NCBI GenBank assembly: GCA_033977485.1
Contig: CM066988.1
Span: 71,043,169 to 71,107,168 of the forward strand
DNA: 64,000 bases
Direction: 5' to 3'
Origin: Hydrangea macrophylla
Taxonomy: Eukaryota; Streptophyta; Magnoliopsida; Cornales; Hydrangeaceae
Under the pieces are notes generated by a model. It did no database searches and had not been told where the DNA came from. It saw only the letters and a list, made by a program, of their open reading frames with translations. Of the stretch, positions 10,713 through 22,560 are shown piece after piece (the stretch's first letter is position 1; each line of letters opens with the position of its first letter). The translations under genes and the position numbers were made by a program.

Positions 10713-11180
10713 CACTACAAGAAAAATGGCTATTTATGTCATTTTTAAAATTGTATTTATGTCACTTTTATTTTGAGTAACATAATTATTTTTTGCATGA
10801 GCTTTTTATGTCACTTTTTTAGCATTTATGTCAGTTTTTAAAAAAGTGACATAAATACTTGATTATTTATGTCATTGTTTAAAAAAAGTGACATAAATAA
10901 TAAAGTATTTATGTCATTTTTTTAAAAAGTGACATAAATAATCATGTATTTATGTCACTTTTTAAAAACTGACATAAATAAAAATGCGGTGGCATTTTTG
11001 TAAATAAAACATTCGATTATTATGTCACTTTAGTAAAAAGTGACATAAATAATAAAAACGCGGTGGCATTTTAGTAAATAAAACATTGGATTATTATGAC
11101 ACTTTACTGAAAAGTGACATAAATAATAAAATAAGTATAGACTTTATGTAGGTTTTAAAAAAAGTGACATAACAAGTTTG
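10713..11180. repeat. CACTA left terminal and subterminal repeats
   Basis: After the terminal CACTACAAGAAAAA, more than ten copies of TTTATGTCA(C/G)TTTT or its complement AAAAGTGACATAAAT occur, many as back-to-back inverted pairs separated by a few A/T bases. A local duplication of about 65 bases (AAAAATGCGGTGGCATTTT, then AAAAACGCGGTGGCATTTT) lies at 10980-11110. Confidence 0.9.
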
Positions 11181-11222
11181 GCGCTCAAAATTCCGCTCCA
11201 AACCTGATCTGTACTCCCAAAC

Positions 11223-11432
11223 ATGGATCTCTTCATTCCCAAACCCATACGACCCTTTCCTCCAAGATCTCTCCATCTCACCTCTCCCTTCACCACCACA
11301 TCGCCACCTGGTCCAAGCCTCAACCGCCGCCGCCTCCTTGTTCTATCAGTCGCCGTCGCTGCCTCCTCCTATCAGCCGCCGACGCCGCCTCCTCCTCTGA
11401 GCCGCCGCCTCCTCCAAGATTTCTCCTCCTCT
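11223..11432 (+). other. Possible captured first exon, 70 codons
   Basis: An ATG opens a frame beginning MDLFIPKPIRPFPPRSLHLT. It is rich in Pro, Ser and Arg with few acidic residues, like an organelle-targeting peptide, and runs to a plausible donor (CCTCCTCT then GTAGGT) followed by a CT-rich intron-like stretch. The local base composition is C-rich, unlike the AT-rich CACTA around it. I do not recognise the source gene. It lies just inside the left subterminal repeats, a common place for captured sequence. Confidence 0.4.
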
Positions 11433-11435
11433 GTA

Positions 11436-11473
<38 letters not shown>

Positions 11474-12046
11474 CATAGACATCAGATACATATATATAGG
11501 GATACATTCATGGCCTGGTTGGTTTAGGAAGATTTGGAAAAAAATGGGGCTCTTTAATTTGTTCTTTCTTCTTCTTCTTTCTCTTTTAGATGATGATTTA
11601 GCCCTAAATCGAAGGTCCAATTAGGGCTTTTATAGGTTGTTTTTGGTTTGAGTTTCCATCAGTTTCATAGATTCATTCAAACCCTTATTGTTGATTTGAG
11701 TGATACTAACCCTCACCCCTTACACCTTTGCCTTCTTTTTCGTCATCGTTGTCTCCGGTAATATCTCTCTCTTCACACACCCTCTCTGTCTCTCGCTCCC
11801 ACTCTAGATCTCCACTCTAACCCTAGTAATGCCTTCTTTTTAAATCAGAACTGGGTCATGGGGTTTCATTCAGTCTCACACTAATTTTTGATGAACATTT
11901 TTACAGATTTGTGATGTTGTCTTGATTTATGTTCAAGAAAAAGTGCTAGAACAAAACTCAAGAAGTTGTTTCTATGATAGAGGGTGCTCTTACAAATGCT
12001 TCTCCGATCTCTCAGGTAATATTCCCTGTGATGCTACCTCTCAGAC

Positions 12047-12089
<43 letters not shown>

Positions 12090-15000
12090 TCTCTGATCAC
12101 TTAGGTAATCCCTCAATTTATTGTTTGTTGATAATTTTAATTTTTGTGTTGAGTTCATCTGATTTTTATTGGTTTTTGAATTTGTTCTGAAGATTTGGAC
12201 CACAAGGAGCGAACGCAGTGTTTAGATAAAAAGTTCTCTTGATACAAAAAATGCACTAATAAATTTTTTTTTGAGAGGAAGTGGTCCAGTGGACTATTAG
12301 TTTAAAAGCCCCTTTTTCGATAAAAGTTCTCTTGATTTTTATGTTGTTTTATTGCCTCCATTAATAAATTGAACCCCTAACAATTAGATGCTCCTGATAC
12401 ACTAACAATTATGATAAGATAGTAAAGGATAATGTGCAATTGGCCTAGTGTTTTCTTCATACGTTTGTTTCTAGTTCCAAAGTTCGGGTTTCTTTTGAAA
12501 CTTTTGTTCTAAATCCATTGATGAATTTTTATGCTCAGTGAAGATTTATTGTCTATTTCTTGTGTGCCATTTTTGGTATCTTGAGGCAAGAGCTACTATG
12601 AAAAAAAAAAGGTTTAGTAATACATTTAGAACTGCACTAATGTAAAGGTTTCCCGAAATGGTTATGTTAGTAGAATAAGTCCTGCAACTTTTTGTGTACA
12701 TCAACCTGAAATGTTACTTGCCTTTAGGTTTTTAAAAGATGGGATAAATGATAATATAGATGTCTTCTTATTGGTATCTTGTCAAAACACAGACACTATA
12801 TTTTCCTCCAATGACATATGATGTGGTTTTCCACATGTTTTTGCTTCCTACTACTTATGCTTCTCTTTTGGCTGGACCCAAAAAAAGGGGCTAATTCCCA
12901 GGATAACTGCCTATGTGAGATTAATTTTAATGCCTACACTTTCGTATGTGGAGCTAATTATAACACTTAAATTCCCACGTGGTGCTATTTGAAATAAATG
13001 TTAGTAGCTTCACTTTAGTCCAAAACCATAGGAGGGTTAGGTGTCCATGTTCTATTTCAAAATAAAAGATGTTATAGTAATATTAGAAACAATTCATTTT
13101 AAAGAGTAACTTCAAAAAATTAGCTCTATCAAACCTCGGAGAATATATAACCAACGTACACAAAAAATACTAAACAAGATCAAATCGATTGCATGGCCTT
13201 GTATAATTCGCTAATAGTACATAGCTGTCAAATTAACACTGTCAAGGCATTAACAAATAGAGAGTAGTCCAAAGAATTTGCCTATTCAAAGCCCAGGGAC
13301 TTTATCAACATGTTACAGAACTTGTGACTTCGGGTTACAAACTGAATTGACCTACTCAATCATGGCTAACTAAATTTATGTAGCTAAATTAGATGCTTTA
13401 GAGGTACTCAAAGAGTTTTCCTAGATTCTCATTGGTGGTTTCAAGCAAAACCCATTTGTTGCTGCGAGGCTTGTTAAAGAGAATAGTATATCCACTAATT
13501 AGGTGGGTCTCTACTTCCTGAAAGTATCTTATACCCAAATTGTAGCTTACTATCTACGAACACTACTCAATTTGCAACTACTCAATAATCACAACGAGGT
13601 TTTATCTGAAAGTAACTTCACATTTGAAAATTAAATTTTTCTTTCTGTAATTCTTCTACTATGTACTTCTGTTACTTACGGTTTATGGTTATGCCATGGT
13701 ACTATATTAATGATGATGTAGTCTTCATTTTGAAACTATAACCAGGAGGTACAAACTTTGCTAATCGTTGTGCTTGTTGAATGAAGTTACAAATTGAGGT
13801 GTTCATATCTACCAACCGATTGACTCCAAGTGAGAAACAGACTTCCACCACAGATTGGCTCCTCTTCACTTCCCCTCGGCAATCCAGGCTCGACTTGAAG
13901 GCACGACACTGCTTTACTTCTCCCGACCCCTTGCTTCATGAAGCTTTTCACTCAAATACATGCCGCAGAGCGAAATTAAGATTATTTCACTGCCAGTTAA
14001 AATACAGTGTGGCCGGTTTCATTGTACACCAATTTGTCATTTTTAAGCAAAGGAAGTCTGTTCTGCAGCTTAAGCCATGGCCTGGAACTACTTAGATATT
14101 CTTAACACGCTAGGTTCAAACTCAATCCCACTTTCCCTAGATTCCAGCTACTAATTTATTCCGTTGATTCGCCACTGAATTAGACCTTTCCATATTTTAG
14201 GCGAGATCTCCTTTCGACCTCCTGTTCTCTACCTCTTCTGCTCTTATCTATGATTTGTGGCAGTCTACAAATACCTCTCTCTTTCTCTACTTCCCCTTCT
14301 CTGTTTCTTCAATTGATTAAATCAGGTAGATTAGGCTTTGGTTCTTGCAGCTGTATTCTCGTTCTAAATCCTTCACTTTTCTCTGATCAAATCATATCTG
14401 TTAGATTACGGTTGGGTTTATGAGTTTGATTTTTGGGACTTGTGATTTGGGGTTCGTATACTTTTGAAAAGTAGGTTTACTTCTGGGTATTTGGTCTAAT
14501 CAAATTTTCTTATTATCTTCTTCCGTTTAGAGGGGGAAAAATGGGTGATTTGATGCGTTAAAACTTTAGGTGAAGGTTTGTTTTTATTGGAAGTTTTGAT
14601 TTGGGATTTATATACTTTTGGGAAATTAGGTTTTCTTTCGGGTATTACTCTCAACCAGCTGTCATCATTTACAATCTAATTAGATAACTTTTTGCTTTTT
14701 TTTGTTGTTTATAATTTTTTACATTTGATTTTGTTATGTTACATTTAAGTTTCTGTTCCGCTAATGACATCATAAATTCAATCTTTTTAGCTTTAGGATA
14801 GATTTTGGGGATGAATTTTGTGAATATATCTAGATTTTCAGTAAGGGGGTGGGAAAAGAAATTATGTCCATGCTTTTTCATTTGTCATAAACTTAAGGAG
14901 AATAAAAGGAAAATCTACTGATGGTTATAAAAAAAAATGGGTTCTCTATATTTCATTTGAATGGAAGAGGTTAATCACAAGCTTTTATTTGACATTTTAG

Positions 15001-15183
15001 AAAACCTTATAAGAATTTCTCATTATTAATCTTACACCTTTAATATTGTGATCTTCTTAATTTGACATCATGTTTATTCAGTCCTTCTCTTGGCGTAAAA
15101 GATTACTAAATATCTGTTGGATTTGCTTGCATATACTTATTAGAACTTGCATTCATGACGTTTAATTTCCTATTTTCCCTCAG
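11433..15183. other. CACTA interior, mostly unassigned
   Basis: CT microsatellites at 11440-11470 and 12046-12094, then AT-rich sequence. At 13781-14095 a 104-codon ORF (MKLQIEVFISTNRL) lies in a stretch of higher GC and could be another captured piece, but I recognise nothing in it. At 14200-14325 a leader-like CT-rich region ends in a possible donor (AAATCAG then GTAGAT). No transposase motifs are seen. Confidence 0.4.
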
Positions 15184-15247
15184 GAATGTGACAGTTCATT
15201 CACACCGAGTACCAACAAAGGTACAGCTTGGACCTGCTTCTTCAAAG
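15184..15247 (+). other. Possible captured internal exon
   Basis: Flanked by TTCCCTCAG on the left and GTAATTC on the right. One frame reads NVTVHSHRVPTKVQLGPASS. The splice-like borders, Pro/Val-rich coding look and neighbouring captured exons suggest host origin. The parent gene is not recognised and chance is possible. Confidence 0.3.
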
Positions 15248-16460
15248 GTAATTCTTTCTGCCAATAAGCTTATTCTCCGATTACAGCCCTCAATCGTATA
15301 AACTCTCCATTGTTTCTACACTTTACTGCACTTCTCCCTCTAAATTACTTGTATACACAAAACTATTTACACAACCGCAAAGGAAATAGTTGACATGGGC
15401 ACTGCTGTATAAACTGAAATAACCAAACTGTCTTAAATCAAAATACAGCTAATTATCACAACTTCAGTTATAGATAATTCTCATCCAACGAGTCTATTGA
15501 GACATTAGCCATGGACATTTACCAAAAACAATTATTACCGACTCTAATAAAGATGATAAAGTCCCAGGTTTATTTTTACCTTCCTTTCAGCTCCATTCCA
15601 TATTATTCAATTCACGTGCTTTTGAAATAGCTCTAACAATTCCAAGGCAGAGAATCTTAGTAGCTGACATACTTTTTTTGGGATTCAGATGTAAAGATTT
15701 ATGAATTATATACTTCAAAAGGGTATCTTCAAAAACTTACTTTATGACAATAAGAAGCAAGAGCTTAATTTTCATTGTTTGGTTGAATTTATAAAGGACT
15801 AGCAAGCTTAGGAATTTCTTTCCCCTGTTCTCATTGCATCATTGCTCACATTAGAAGGGTCATTACAAAGCCATAGAGAGAGAGAGAGTGAGTCGCTTTT
15901 TGGTCTCTCTTTTCCTTCCCATTTTCTGTTTCCCCTATATTTTTTAAGCAATGGAACAAATCCTACCATATGAAGGAATGACTGAGCAATGTATTTCATT
16001 TACATTTCCTTGGGAAATTTGTAAAACCCCGCCATTTCCGCTTGCAATAGGTAAAATTGAACTTTTATTTGCATTTCATTGCGCTTCCCCATTTCTTACA
16101 ACGGCGGCTTAAAGACCGCAAGTGTTCAGGTATTTTCTTTTCTGGAATTCTGCAGTCAACTAAATTACAACTACAATTTCACTCTCTCTCTCTCTCTCTT
16201 TTTCTCTCTCTCTCTCTCTTTCGATTCAATGTATACTGCTGAAATCAACTTTGCTGAAGCCTTCACTTTTTGGGTTTGGAGCCAACAATTGGCTGCCACT
16301 GCTACATATGTGCATACACTTGTTCTTTTCTGTTTTCGCTACTTTCTGCTCACTCTTGCTGCCAATTTGTTATTTGGACAAACACACAAAACACAAATAC
16401 ATTCCAAATTAATTAATCCCTACAAAAAAAATTATATTGAAATACCAACAACTTGATATT
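15248..16460. other. CACTA interior, no gene seen
   Basis: AT-rich sequence with short GA (15875) and CT (16182-16220) microsatellites. ORFs here are short and built on the microsatellites. Confidence 0.4.
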
Positions 16461-16779
16461 GCACCAAAATGCATTTTGTACCCCTGAACTACACACTATT
16501 GGCAGTTTGGTCCTTCATCTTTCATTTATGGCAATTTGGTCCTTGAACTTTTAGCCCAACTGTATGTCAACCTTTTGTCTGAAAAACTGAGAGAAACTCG
16601 TTATGTGGAAGGTTGACATTGCACCACGTGGCACCACTTGACGAGTTTCTGTAACTTTTTTTGATAGAAGGTTGACATTGAAATTGGCTTGAAAGTTGAA
16701 GGATTTAATTGCTAAAACAGAAAGATGAGTGCCCAAACTGTAGATTGGTGTATAGTTCAAAGGTGAAAATGCACTTTGC
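16461..16779. repeat. MITE-like element with about 33-bp inverted ends
   Basis: Left end GCACCAAAATGCATTTTGTA and the complement of the right end, GCAAAGTGCATTTTCACCTT, are imperfect inverted repeats. They extend through CCTGAACTACACAC versus TTTGAACTATACACC. The middle also holds a repeated GAAGGTTGACATTG. No clear target duplication is visible, so the superfamily is open. Confidence 0.55.
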
Positions 16780-17849
16780 ATAGACTACCAAATGATCCAA
16801 AATCTCAAGCTGTTAAAAAATAGACCAAACAATGTATATCAAGCTCCCACACCTTCCCTCACCCGTGATCCCCTTATGCATATGAAAAGGTCACAAACCA
16901 AACTTCATGATTATGAAGTGCAAAAACAAATATAATGGGGACAAAATCCTAATAGAGAGAAGTGATCCCAAGACCTTATAGAAGTAAAGCTGTGATACTA
17001 TGTTGGATTGCCAAACACTACAAATCTTGACCTATTAGAGAATGATCCAAACAATATATATCAAGCTCTCACAAAGGTAGAGAACACATGGTTTTTTCTG
17101 TTAGACGATACAAATGTGATCAAAGTTGAAGGATTATGTCGCCGCAATAAATTTGCAGGTCGCTATCAACTCAGTTGAGCCTTAAGTTTTGCAAAGTAAT
17201 CACCATTTACTAGATAAATCATTTGCATTTCTGTTATCGTTCTGCTTAGTTAAAACTGCAAATAGAAATGGCACATGTTCTGGCACGTCATCGGGATTAA
17301 TTTAAAATACTAGTTAGCTTAGTGAACAGTTCTTATCAATGAAGAAAACCCAGTTTGTTGTTCTATTGTGGGTTAGTTTTATTTTAAATCTGCCTAGGAA
17401 GCTTTTTTTCATCGCCTTGGTTTTCTTATTTGTGATGTCTTTTGTCTGTTAAACTGACTGGAGAAAAAAGTTTTGTTTAATCACCACGGCCTTTCTGTAA
17501 TTGTTGTTTTAATAACATTAAGAAGTTCCATCTTGTAGAGCCAGACCCTTTTCATTTGTTTTTTGTGTGTGCCCGATATGTATAGATGTTAATTCTGGGG
17601 ATGAATGCCTTGTTTGTGACTTTATAATAGAATTCTATGGTTCTGTGAATTATGTCAGATGAAAAAAAAAAAGACAAAAAAAAAACATATATATTAATGA
17701 CTCTTTAAAGTTCTTGACATGCAATCTGCTAGCAAGTCGGTTTCCCAGTTTTGAAAACTTGACAATGAGCTATCCAATGTGAGTCCATTTTTCTTTCTTT
17801 TAATATGTCAAAAGTACTTTTGTATCTTTTTTGAAATAACATATGTTCT
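16780..17849. other. CACTA interior, no gene seen
   Basis: AT-rich. Two related stretches, near 16795-16850 and 17035-17080 (GATCCAAACAATATATATCAAGCTC), suggest an old degraded repeat. No coding evidence. Confidence 0.35.
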
Positions 17850-17973
17850 TCATGAAATTGGCCATTCCCAGTTAATTGGTGTGATGAAAACTGAATACCG
17901 CATTGCTATAAGGTCTTCTCTTCGAAATTATTTTGTTGAAGGTGTCCGGGCAGTCTTGGTGGACAACGATCAG
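17850..17973 (+). pseudogene. Captured exon of a 3-hydroxyisobutyryl-CoA hydrolase-like gene
   Basis: The frame reads [20 protein letters not shown], then [20 protein letters not shown], and stops at a clean donor (GATCAG then GTTTGC). The pattern EYRI...FxEGVRAxLVDxDx matches the C-terminal part of plant 3-hydroxyisobutyryl-CoA hydrolase-like and enoyl-CoA hydratase-like proteins, crotonase-fold enzymes of valine breakdown, where it normally continues to NPKW. Here that next exon is absent. The left splice border is not certain. With no start, no partner exons and a position inside a CACTA element, it is a captured fragment and not a working gene. Confidence 0.6.
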
Positions 17974-18688
17974 GTTTGCTTCACGTTCTCAAAAGTTACT
18001 TTTTCACTTCAAATTACAGAGGCATGAAACTATTGCTATTTAATTTGAATTTCTACGGCGTAGTTTGATTTTGTCCCCTTGATCATTTTCTATTTCCTTT
18101 TTGATTGGAGTGGAATTCTTCCAAAAATGAGATAAAGCTAGCGAAACAACTTTTAGCTTCCATAGTTTTGACTTATTTAGTGGCTCATTTTACATCTCAA
18201 CATGATACTTCAGATATATTTAGTTCCTCCTACTAATACAAGTAATATAATCACCTTCTGATTCTTCTAATAGCTAAATTTCTTATTTGAACTTTTTACT
18301 ATCAGAGAAACAACATCGATTCTTCATAAACAAAAATCTCCACGCTGGCTGGCTTTTTATTATATCCCACATCAATAAATAGAATCAAGAATTAAAAGTT
18401 AAGACTCAAGATGTCCAAATCTGAAGTTTTTAAAGAGGGGGCAAGCCGAGTTCAATATATTATCTTAGAATCCATATTCAAACCTATAATAAACTAAACA
18501 ACTTTAGTTAATCTAGCTGTCTTATAGTGTCTTAACGTGTAGGAGTTAGACGAATAAACAACATCTAGGAGCATACTTGCTTCCAATATATGAATGCAAT
18601 TCTATTGAATAGGGCTCGGGAGATCGAGAGATGAACTATTCTTAATCATGTGAATAACAAATGACCTGTTTTTTTTCAATTGTCACAG

Positions 18689-18820
18689 AATGTGCCATAT
18701 GTTTTTGTTCCTTCAAAACAAGTTCTTGGTCGAGCATGTGGAGTTACAAGACCAGTCATAGCTTGTTCTGCGACAAGCAATGAAGGGAGCCAGTTGAAAA
18801 CTCAAATACAGCAGCTCAAG
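18689..18820 (+). pseudogene. SNU13: Captured exon of SNU13 (15.5K / NHP2-like snRNP protein)
   Basis: A 44-codon exon bounded by a polypyrimidine tract plus CAG on the left and GTATCT on the right. It reads [20 protein letters not shown], then [20 protein letters not shown] and QQLK, phase 0 at both ends. This is the C-terminal part of the L7Ae-family kink-turn RNA-binding protein of U4 snRNP and box C/D snoRNPs. What is known of the plant protein differs by a few substitutions (for example Ala where this has Val after KQ). The other exons are not in the window. The exon is uninterrupted and its splice sites look usable, so the capture is fairly recent or the exon is under little decay. Confidence 0.88.
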
Positions 18821-18898
18821 GTATCTTTCTGCACTGATCTCATTTTTCTGCACAATTTGCTACAGTTTCCTTGTGGCTCCATTTGGTTTGTGGATTTA

Positions 18899-19200
18899 GG
18901 CTCTGTTTGGTTCATGACTTCATGCGTTTAGTGAGGGAAAAGAATGGAGAACACTCAGCAAAACCGAAACGTTTTCCTTCGTTTAGTTAATACAAAAATA
19001 GTGAAGAGAATAGGTAGGAAAAGAAATCATAGTGAAAAATAAATTTAAAAAATTGATTTTCTCTCATGTTCCAATAATATATTGAAAATTTGACTTCTCA
19101 CATTATTTAAGCATTGAGAAAAACACGAAGTAACTAATTTCCTTATTATCTTCCTTCCCCTTTTCTCTTCCTTCAATAAATCCATAAACCAAACAAAGCC
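18899..19200. repeat. Tourist-like (PIF/Harbinger) MITE, 302 bp
   Basis: Inverted ends GGCTCTGTTTGGTTCATG and GGCTTTGTTTGGTTTATG (complement of the right end), flanked by three-base target duplications TTA at 18896-18898 and 19201-19203. Ends and duplication are those of Tourist-type MITEs. No coding capacity. Confidence 0.8.
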
Positions 19201-20995
19201 TTAAGAGAAGGAAGAAGAAAGGAAAACAAGAAGGTAAATTGTCTCCCCTAGGTTTTTCCCCATGGTATCCTCTGTGCGCTTAAATAATACTTTTTGAAAT
19301 TATAAAATTTCACTTTTAAAATGCTTTTGCATTGTTTCAAGTTTGTATATGTGGACCACACATGACCCAATCAAAAACAATATGAAAATGTAGTGAAGGA
19401 GAGTGACGGAGTGGTTGAGATGAGCTATGGACTTCCACATTACAAGATAGCTCTTGGAAATGGTTATTGTAGATTGCGAGGGACCTGATATCATCCGCTG
19501 AAATATAGAATAAACTACCTTATCAGTATTATTATCTACCAGTAAATAATATATAGAAGAGTAATGTTGGTGTTTGAAGATCTACGTTACATATCCGTTT
19601 CTACATGAACTTTCTTTTTACTAGAAAATCCAAGGTTCGAGTTGAAGAAGTGGCACCGTTTTAAGATGCGCCAACAATTTATTTGTTCAATTAAGAAGTG
19701 CACTAATTCTCTGTAAAATGGAAATGGACGTAGACAATCAACCATCAACTTTTTAGATGTAGTACAATGTCTGTGAAGGGATCAATTAACAACGTTCTAC
19801 CACACTGTTACAAAATTAAAACAGATTAGACCTACAAAATAGGCTCTTGTTTTGGATCTTAGGTCTAATCTGTTTTATTTTTATTATTAATTCAATAAAA
19901 AGGTCCCTCAACAAATTTTTTTTCATACAGGTGTAACTAGTTATGTAAAAATCCAGGAATGACCTGACCACACACAAATGGAACATGATAAAGTTTTCTA
20001 TTTTGCAAGTAGTCCCATTCAAGTTTATGAGTTTCTATATAAATATTGGTGTACAGGTTGTAAATGGGGCAATTCAAATTCATGGAAGTGCAAATCTGAA
20101 AACTTGAAAATTAGGTTGTGTAATTGTGACCCTAGATAACAATTATCAGCCAACTGTGCTCTTAACTTAATTCTGGTTGAAGCTATACATCTTAAAGTAT
20201 GTGATTTAAAATTTAAAATCTGACCGATTCACAATTTTTTCTGTTGTGTCACTTGTCTTTTTGTCTTCCATTTTAAGTTTCCTTTTCTATCCATCGTAGG
20301 GCTGCAGTTTTTACTGTATAAACACATACACACACATATACACACACACACACACACAAACACACACACTGATCCGTATTAGTTATAGCTATGTCATTGT
20401 CTATAACATGGTCTAGCTATCCATATTTTGGTAAAATTATTGTAACATACTGCTTATAACTTTGCTGCCACTTGTGAAGCTTACAAGACAATGGTCTCTC
20501 ATAAAGCAAACATGGCTAAATTACAAGTTGGTTACCTGTTTGCCGAGGTATGTCCTAGCATGTGTACTTTTTCTTATGATACAATGTGCTTACGTTGATC
20601 TCTATTTCTTTAGTGCACGAGTTACTGATCATAGGGATAGGCTTATTTCTGATGTTTGATCACTTATTTTTGCAAATAATTTTTAGTAGCCCCTGCCTGA
20701 AAACTGGTAATAACACCTTCCTAAATCTTCCTGACTTTAGATATCGATTTGATTGTTTAAGTCACTCTTGATATAGCCCATTGTGTTTCACCATTCTCTT
20801 ACATCAGGGAGGTTTTTTGGATTGAATAATATTGGTATTATGATTGAAAGCATTACAATCATAATCTCTCTCTCTCTCTCTCTCATTTCTCTCTCTCTCT
20901 CTCTCTCCCTCTCGTTTCTCTGTCTCTTTTTCTCTCTTAGTCTTTCGTTCATCTCTCTCTTTCTTAACTCTACTTCATTGTATTTTTTACTCGCA
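19201..20995. other. CACTA interior, no gene seen
   Basis: AT-rich, with a CA microsatellite at 20325-20370 and CT microsatellites at 20866-20940. A strong short hairpin lies at 19818-19876. No recognisable coding remnants. Confidence 0.4.
19818..19876. repeat. Perfect 17-bp inverted repeat with 25-base loop
   Basis: AAAACAGATTAGACCTA at 19818-19834 is exactly complementary to TAGGTCTAATCTGTTTT at 19860-19876. It could fold as a hairpin in RNA or be the collapsed core of a tiny MITE. Confidence 0.7.
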
Positions 20996-21712
20996 GTAGT
21001 CGAGTAAAACGGTAAACCGCTTAACCAAATGCCACGAAACCTTACTCGTACCTCAAACACGCCTAAATGAACTTGTGGGAACTAACAGAATGCATAACGC
21101 ATTCACGGTTCCCAAATAAAGCGAAAAAATGACTTTAGGATCACTTAAACTTGAAAATTCTTAGTTTTAGGGGTTTTGAGTAGTGAAACGGTAAACCGCT
21201 TAACCAAATGCCACGAAACTTTACACGCACCTCAAACATGCTAAAATAAACTTGCGGGAACTAAAGGAATGCATTACGGATTTATGCTTCGCAAATAATG
21301 CGAAAAAATGACTTTAGGATCACTTAAACTTGAAAATTCTTAGTTTTAGGGGTTTTGAGTAGTGAAACATAAACCGCTTAACCAAACGCTACGAAACCTT
21401 ACACGCACCTCAAACATGCCTAAATAAACTTGCGGGAACTAACAGAATGCATAACGGATTCACGGTTCACAAATAATGCGAAAAAATGACTCTTTAGTCA
21501 TTTAGGCTTAAAAAAATGTAATTTTGGGGGTTTTGAGTAGTGAATCGGTAAACCGCTTGACCAAACGCCATGAAACCTTACACGCATCTCAAACATGCCT
21601 AAATAAATTTGCGGGAACTAACGGAATGCATAACGGATTCACGGTTCACAAAAAATACGAAAAAATGACTCTTTCATCATTCTAAGTCCCCGAACTCATA
21701 TTGGTCTCTCAA
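20996..21712. repeat. Four tandem copies of a ~180-bp unit in the CACTA
   Basis: Units begin near 20996, 21177, 21357 and 21535 with GAGTAGTGAAACGGTAAACC or close variants, then share CGCTTAACCAAA(T/C)GCCACG, CACCTCAAACATGCC and AAAAAATGACT. The first copy starts within the preceding CT-rich block. Copies differ by several percent. The period resembles plant satellites, but only four copies are present and they are inside the transposon. Confidence 0.85.
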
Positions 21713-22114
21713 AACCCCCAAACATAGTTTTACTCTTTTATTATTTTATATACAACTAATTAATGAAAACTTTGTCTTTTTTGTAGGTACAAAGTTTCAC
21801 ATTTTGATGGAAGGTTCTAACAAACAAACCACTCTTTTTGTTGGGCTAATTCTTTTTTGTTGCTTTCATAGGTTTAATTTGTTAGTACTTTTTGATGAAT
21901 ATGTAATATATATGTATATGTTATTAGATTTGCACTTGACTCAGATTGATTGTATATTTTTTTTTGTTTATCCCAATTAATTGGTTGATATTGAGACGAA
22001 TCTATGAAATTTAGTAGTTGAAATATTGAGTTGGATTTAATTTTGTACAGGGTGCATGCATGCATGGTATTGTATATATGTACAGGGTGGTATATATTGT
22101 TTTTACAGGGTGGT
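21713..22114. other. CACTA interior between tandem repeat and right subterminal region
   Basis: AT-rich, no gene seen. It contains TGCATGCATGCATG near 22054. Confidence 0.35.
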
Positions 22115-22557
22115 ATTTATGTCACTTTTACAGCATTTATGTCACTTTTAAGCCTTTTATGTAATTATTTTGTTTGGTATTTATGTCACTTTAGGTTAAA
22201 AGTGACATAAATAAAATGGTATTTATGTCACTTTTAAGTATTTATGTCACTTTTAAGACTTTGAAGTAATAATTTTGTTTGGTATTTATGTCACTTTTCT
22301 ACTTTTATGTCACTTTAGGTTAAAAGTGACATAAATAAAATAGTATTTATGTCACTTTTAAGTATTTATGTCACTTTTTATTAATAAATGTGTTGGTTTT
22401 ATGAAACATTTATGTCACTTTTTATAAAGTATTTATGTCACTTTTAAAACATTTATGTCGCCTCCATTTATGTCACTTTTTACTGAAAAAAAAAGTGACA
22501 TAAATACCTATTTATGTCACTTTTTAAGTGACATAAAAGGCCTTTTTCCTTGTAGTG
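22115..22557. repeat. CACTA right subterminal and terminal repeats
   Basis: More than a dozen copies of TTTATGTCACTTTT or its complement, with inverted pairs such as TTATGTCACTTTAGG next to AAAAGTGACATAAATA. It ends GGCCTTTTTCCTTGTAGTG. The sequence mirrors the left end. Confidence 0.9.
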
Positions 22558-22560
22558 TTT

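Larger units (their letters stand above)
10713..22557. mobile_element. CACTA (En/Spm) DNA transposon, 11.8 kb, carrying host gene fragments
   Basis: Ends are inverted repeats CACTACAAGAAAAA at the left and TTTTTCCTTGTAGTG at the right, with a three-base target duplication TTT on each side (10710-10712, 22558-22560). Both ends have dense subterminal copies of TTTATGTCACTTTT in both orientations, the typical arrangement to which CACTA TNPA-type proteins bind. I find no TNPD-like transposase or TNPA gene, so this copy is probably non-autonomous. Its interior contains splice-bounded exon pieces of SNU13 and of a hydroxyisobutyryl-CoA hydrolase-like gene, two MITEs, and a four-unit 180-base tandem repeat. 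It sits in the LTR of a young retrotransposon, so its insertion is recent. Confidence 0.9.

Noticed and set aside
11372..12203. Arg/Glu- or Ser/Leu-rich ORFs in CT microsatellites (also 16057, 20783, 61954)
   Set aside because: Encoded by CT or GA dinucleotide runs; not genes.
18680..18931. SNU13-like ORF as a host gene
   Set aside because: Only one internal exon, bounded by splice sites and lying inside a CACTA element; no start or other exons nearby.
20996..21712. Centromeric satellite array
   Set aside because: Only four diverged units, fully inside a transposon; the period alone is not evidence of a centromere.
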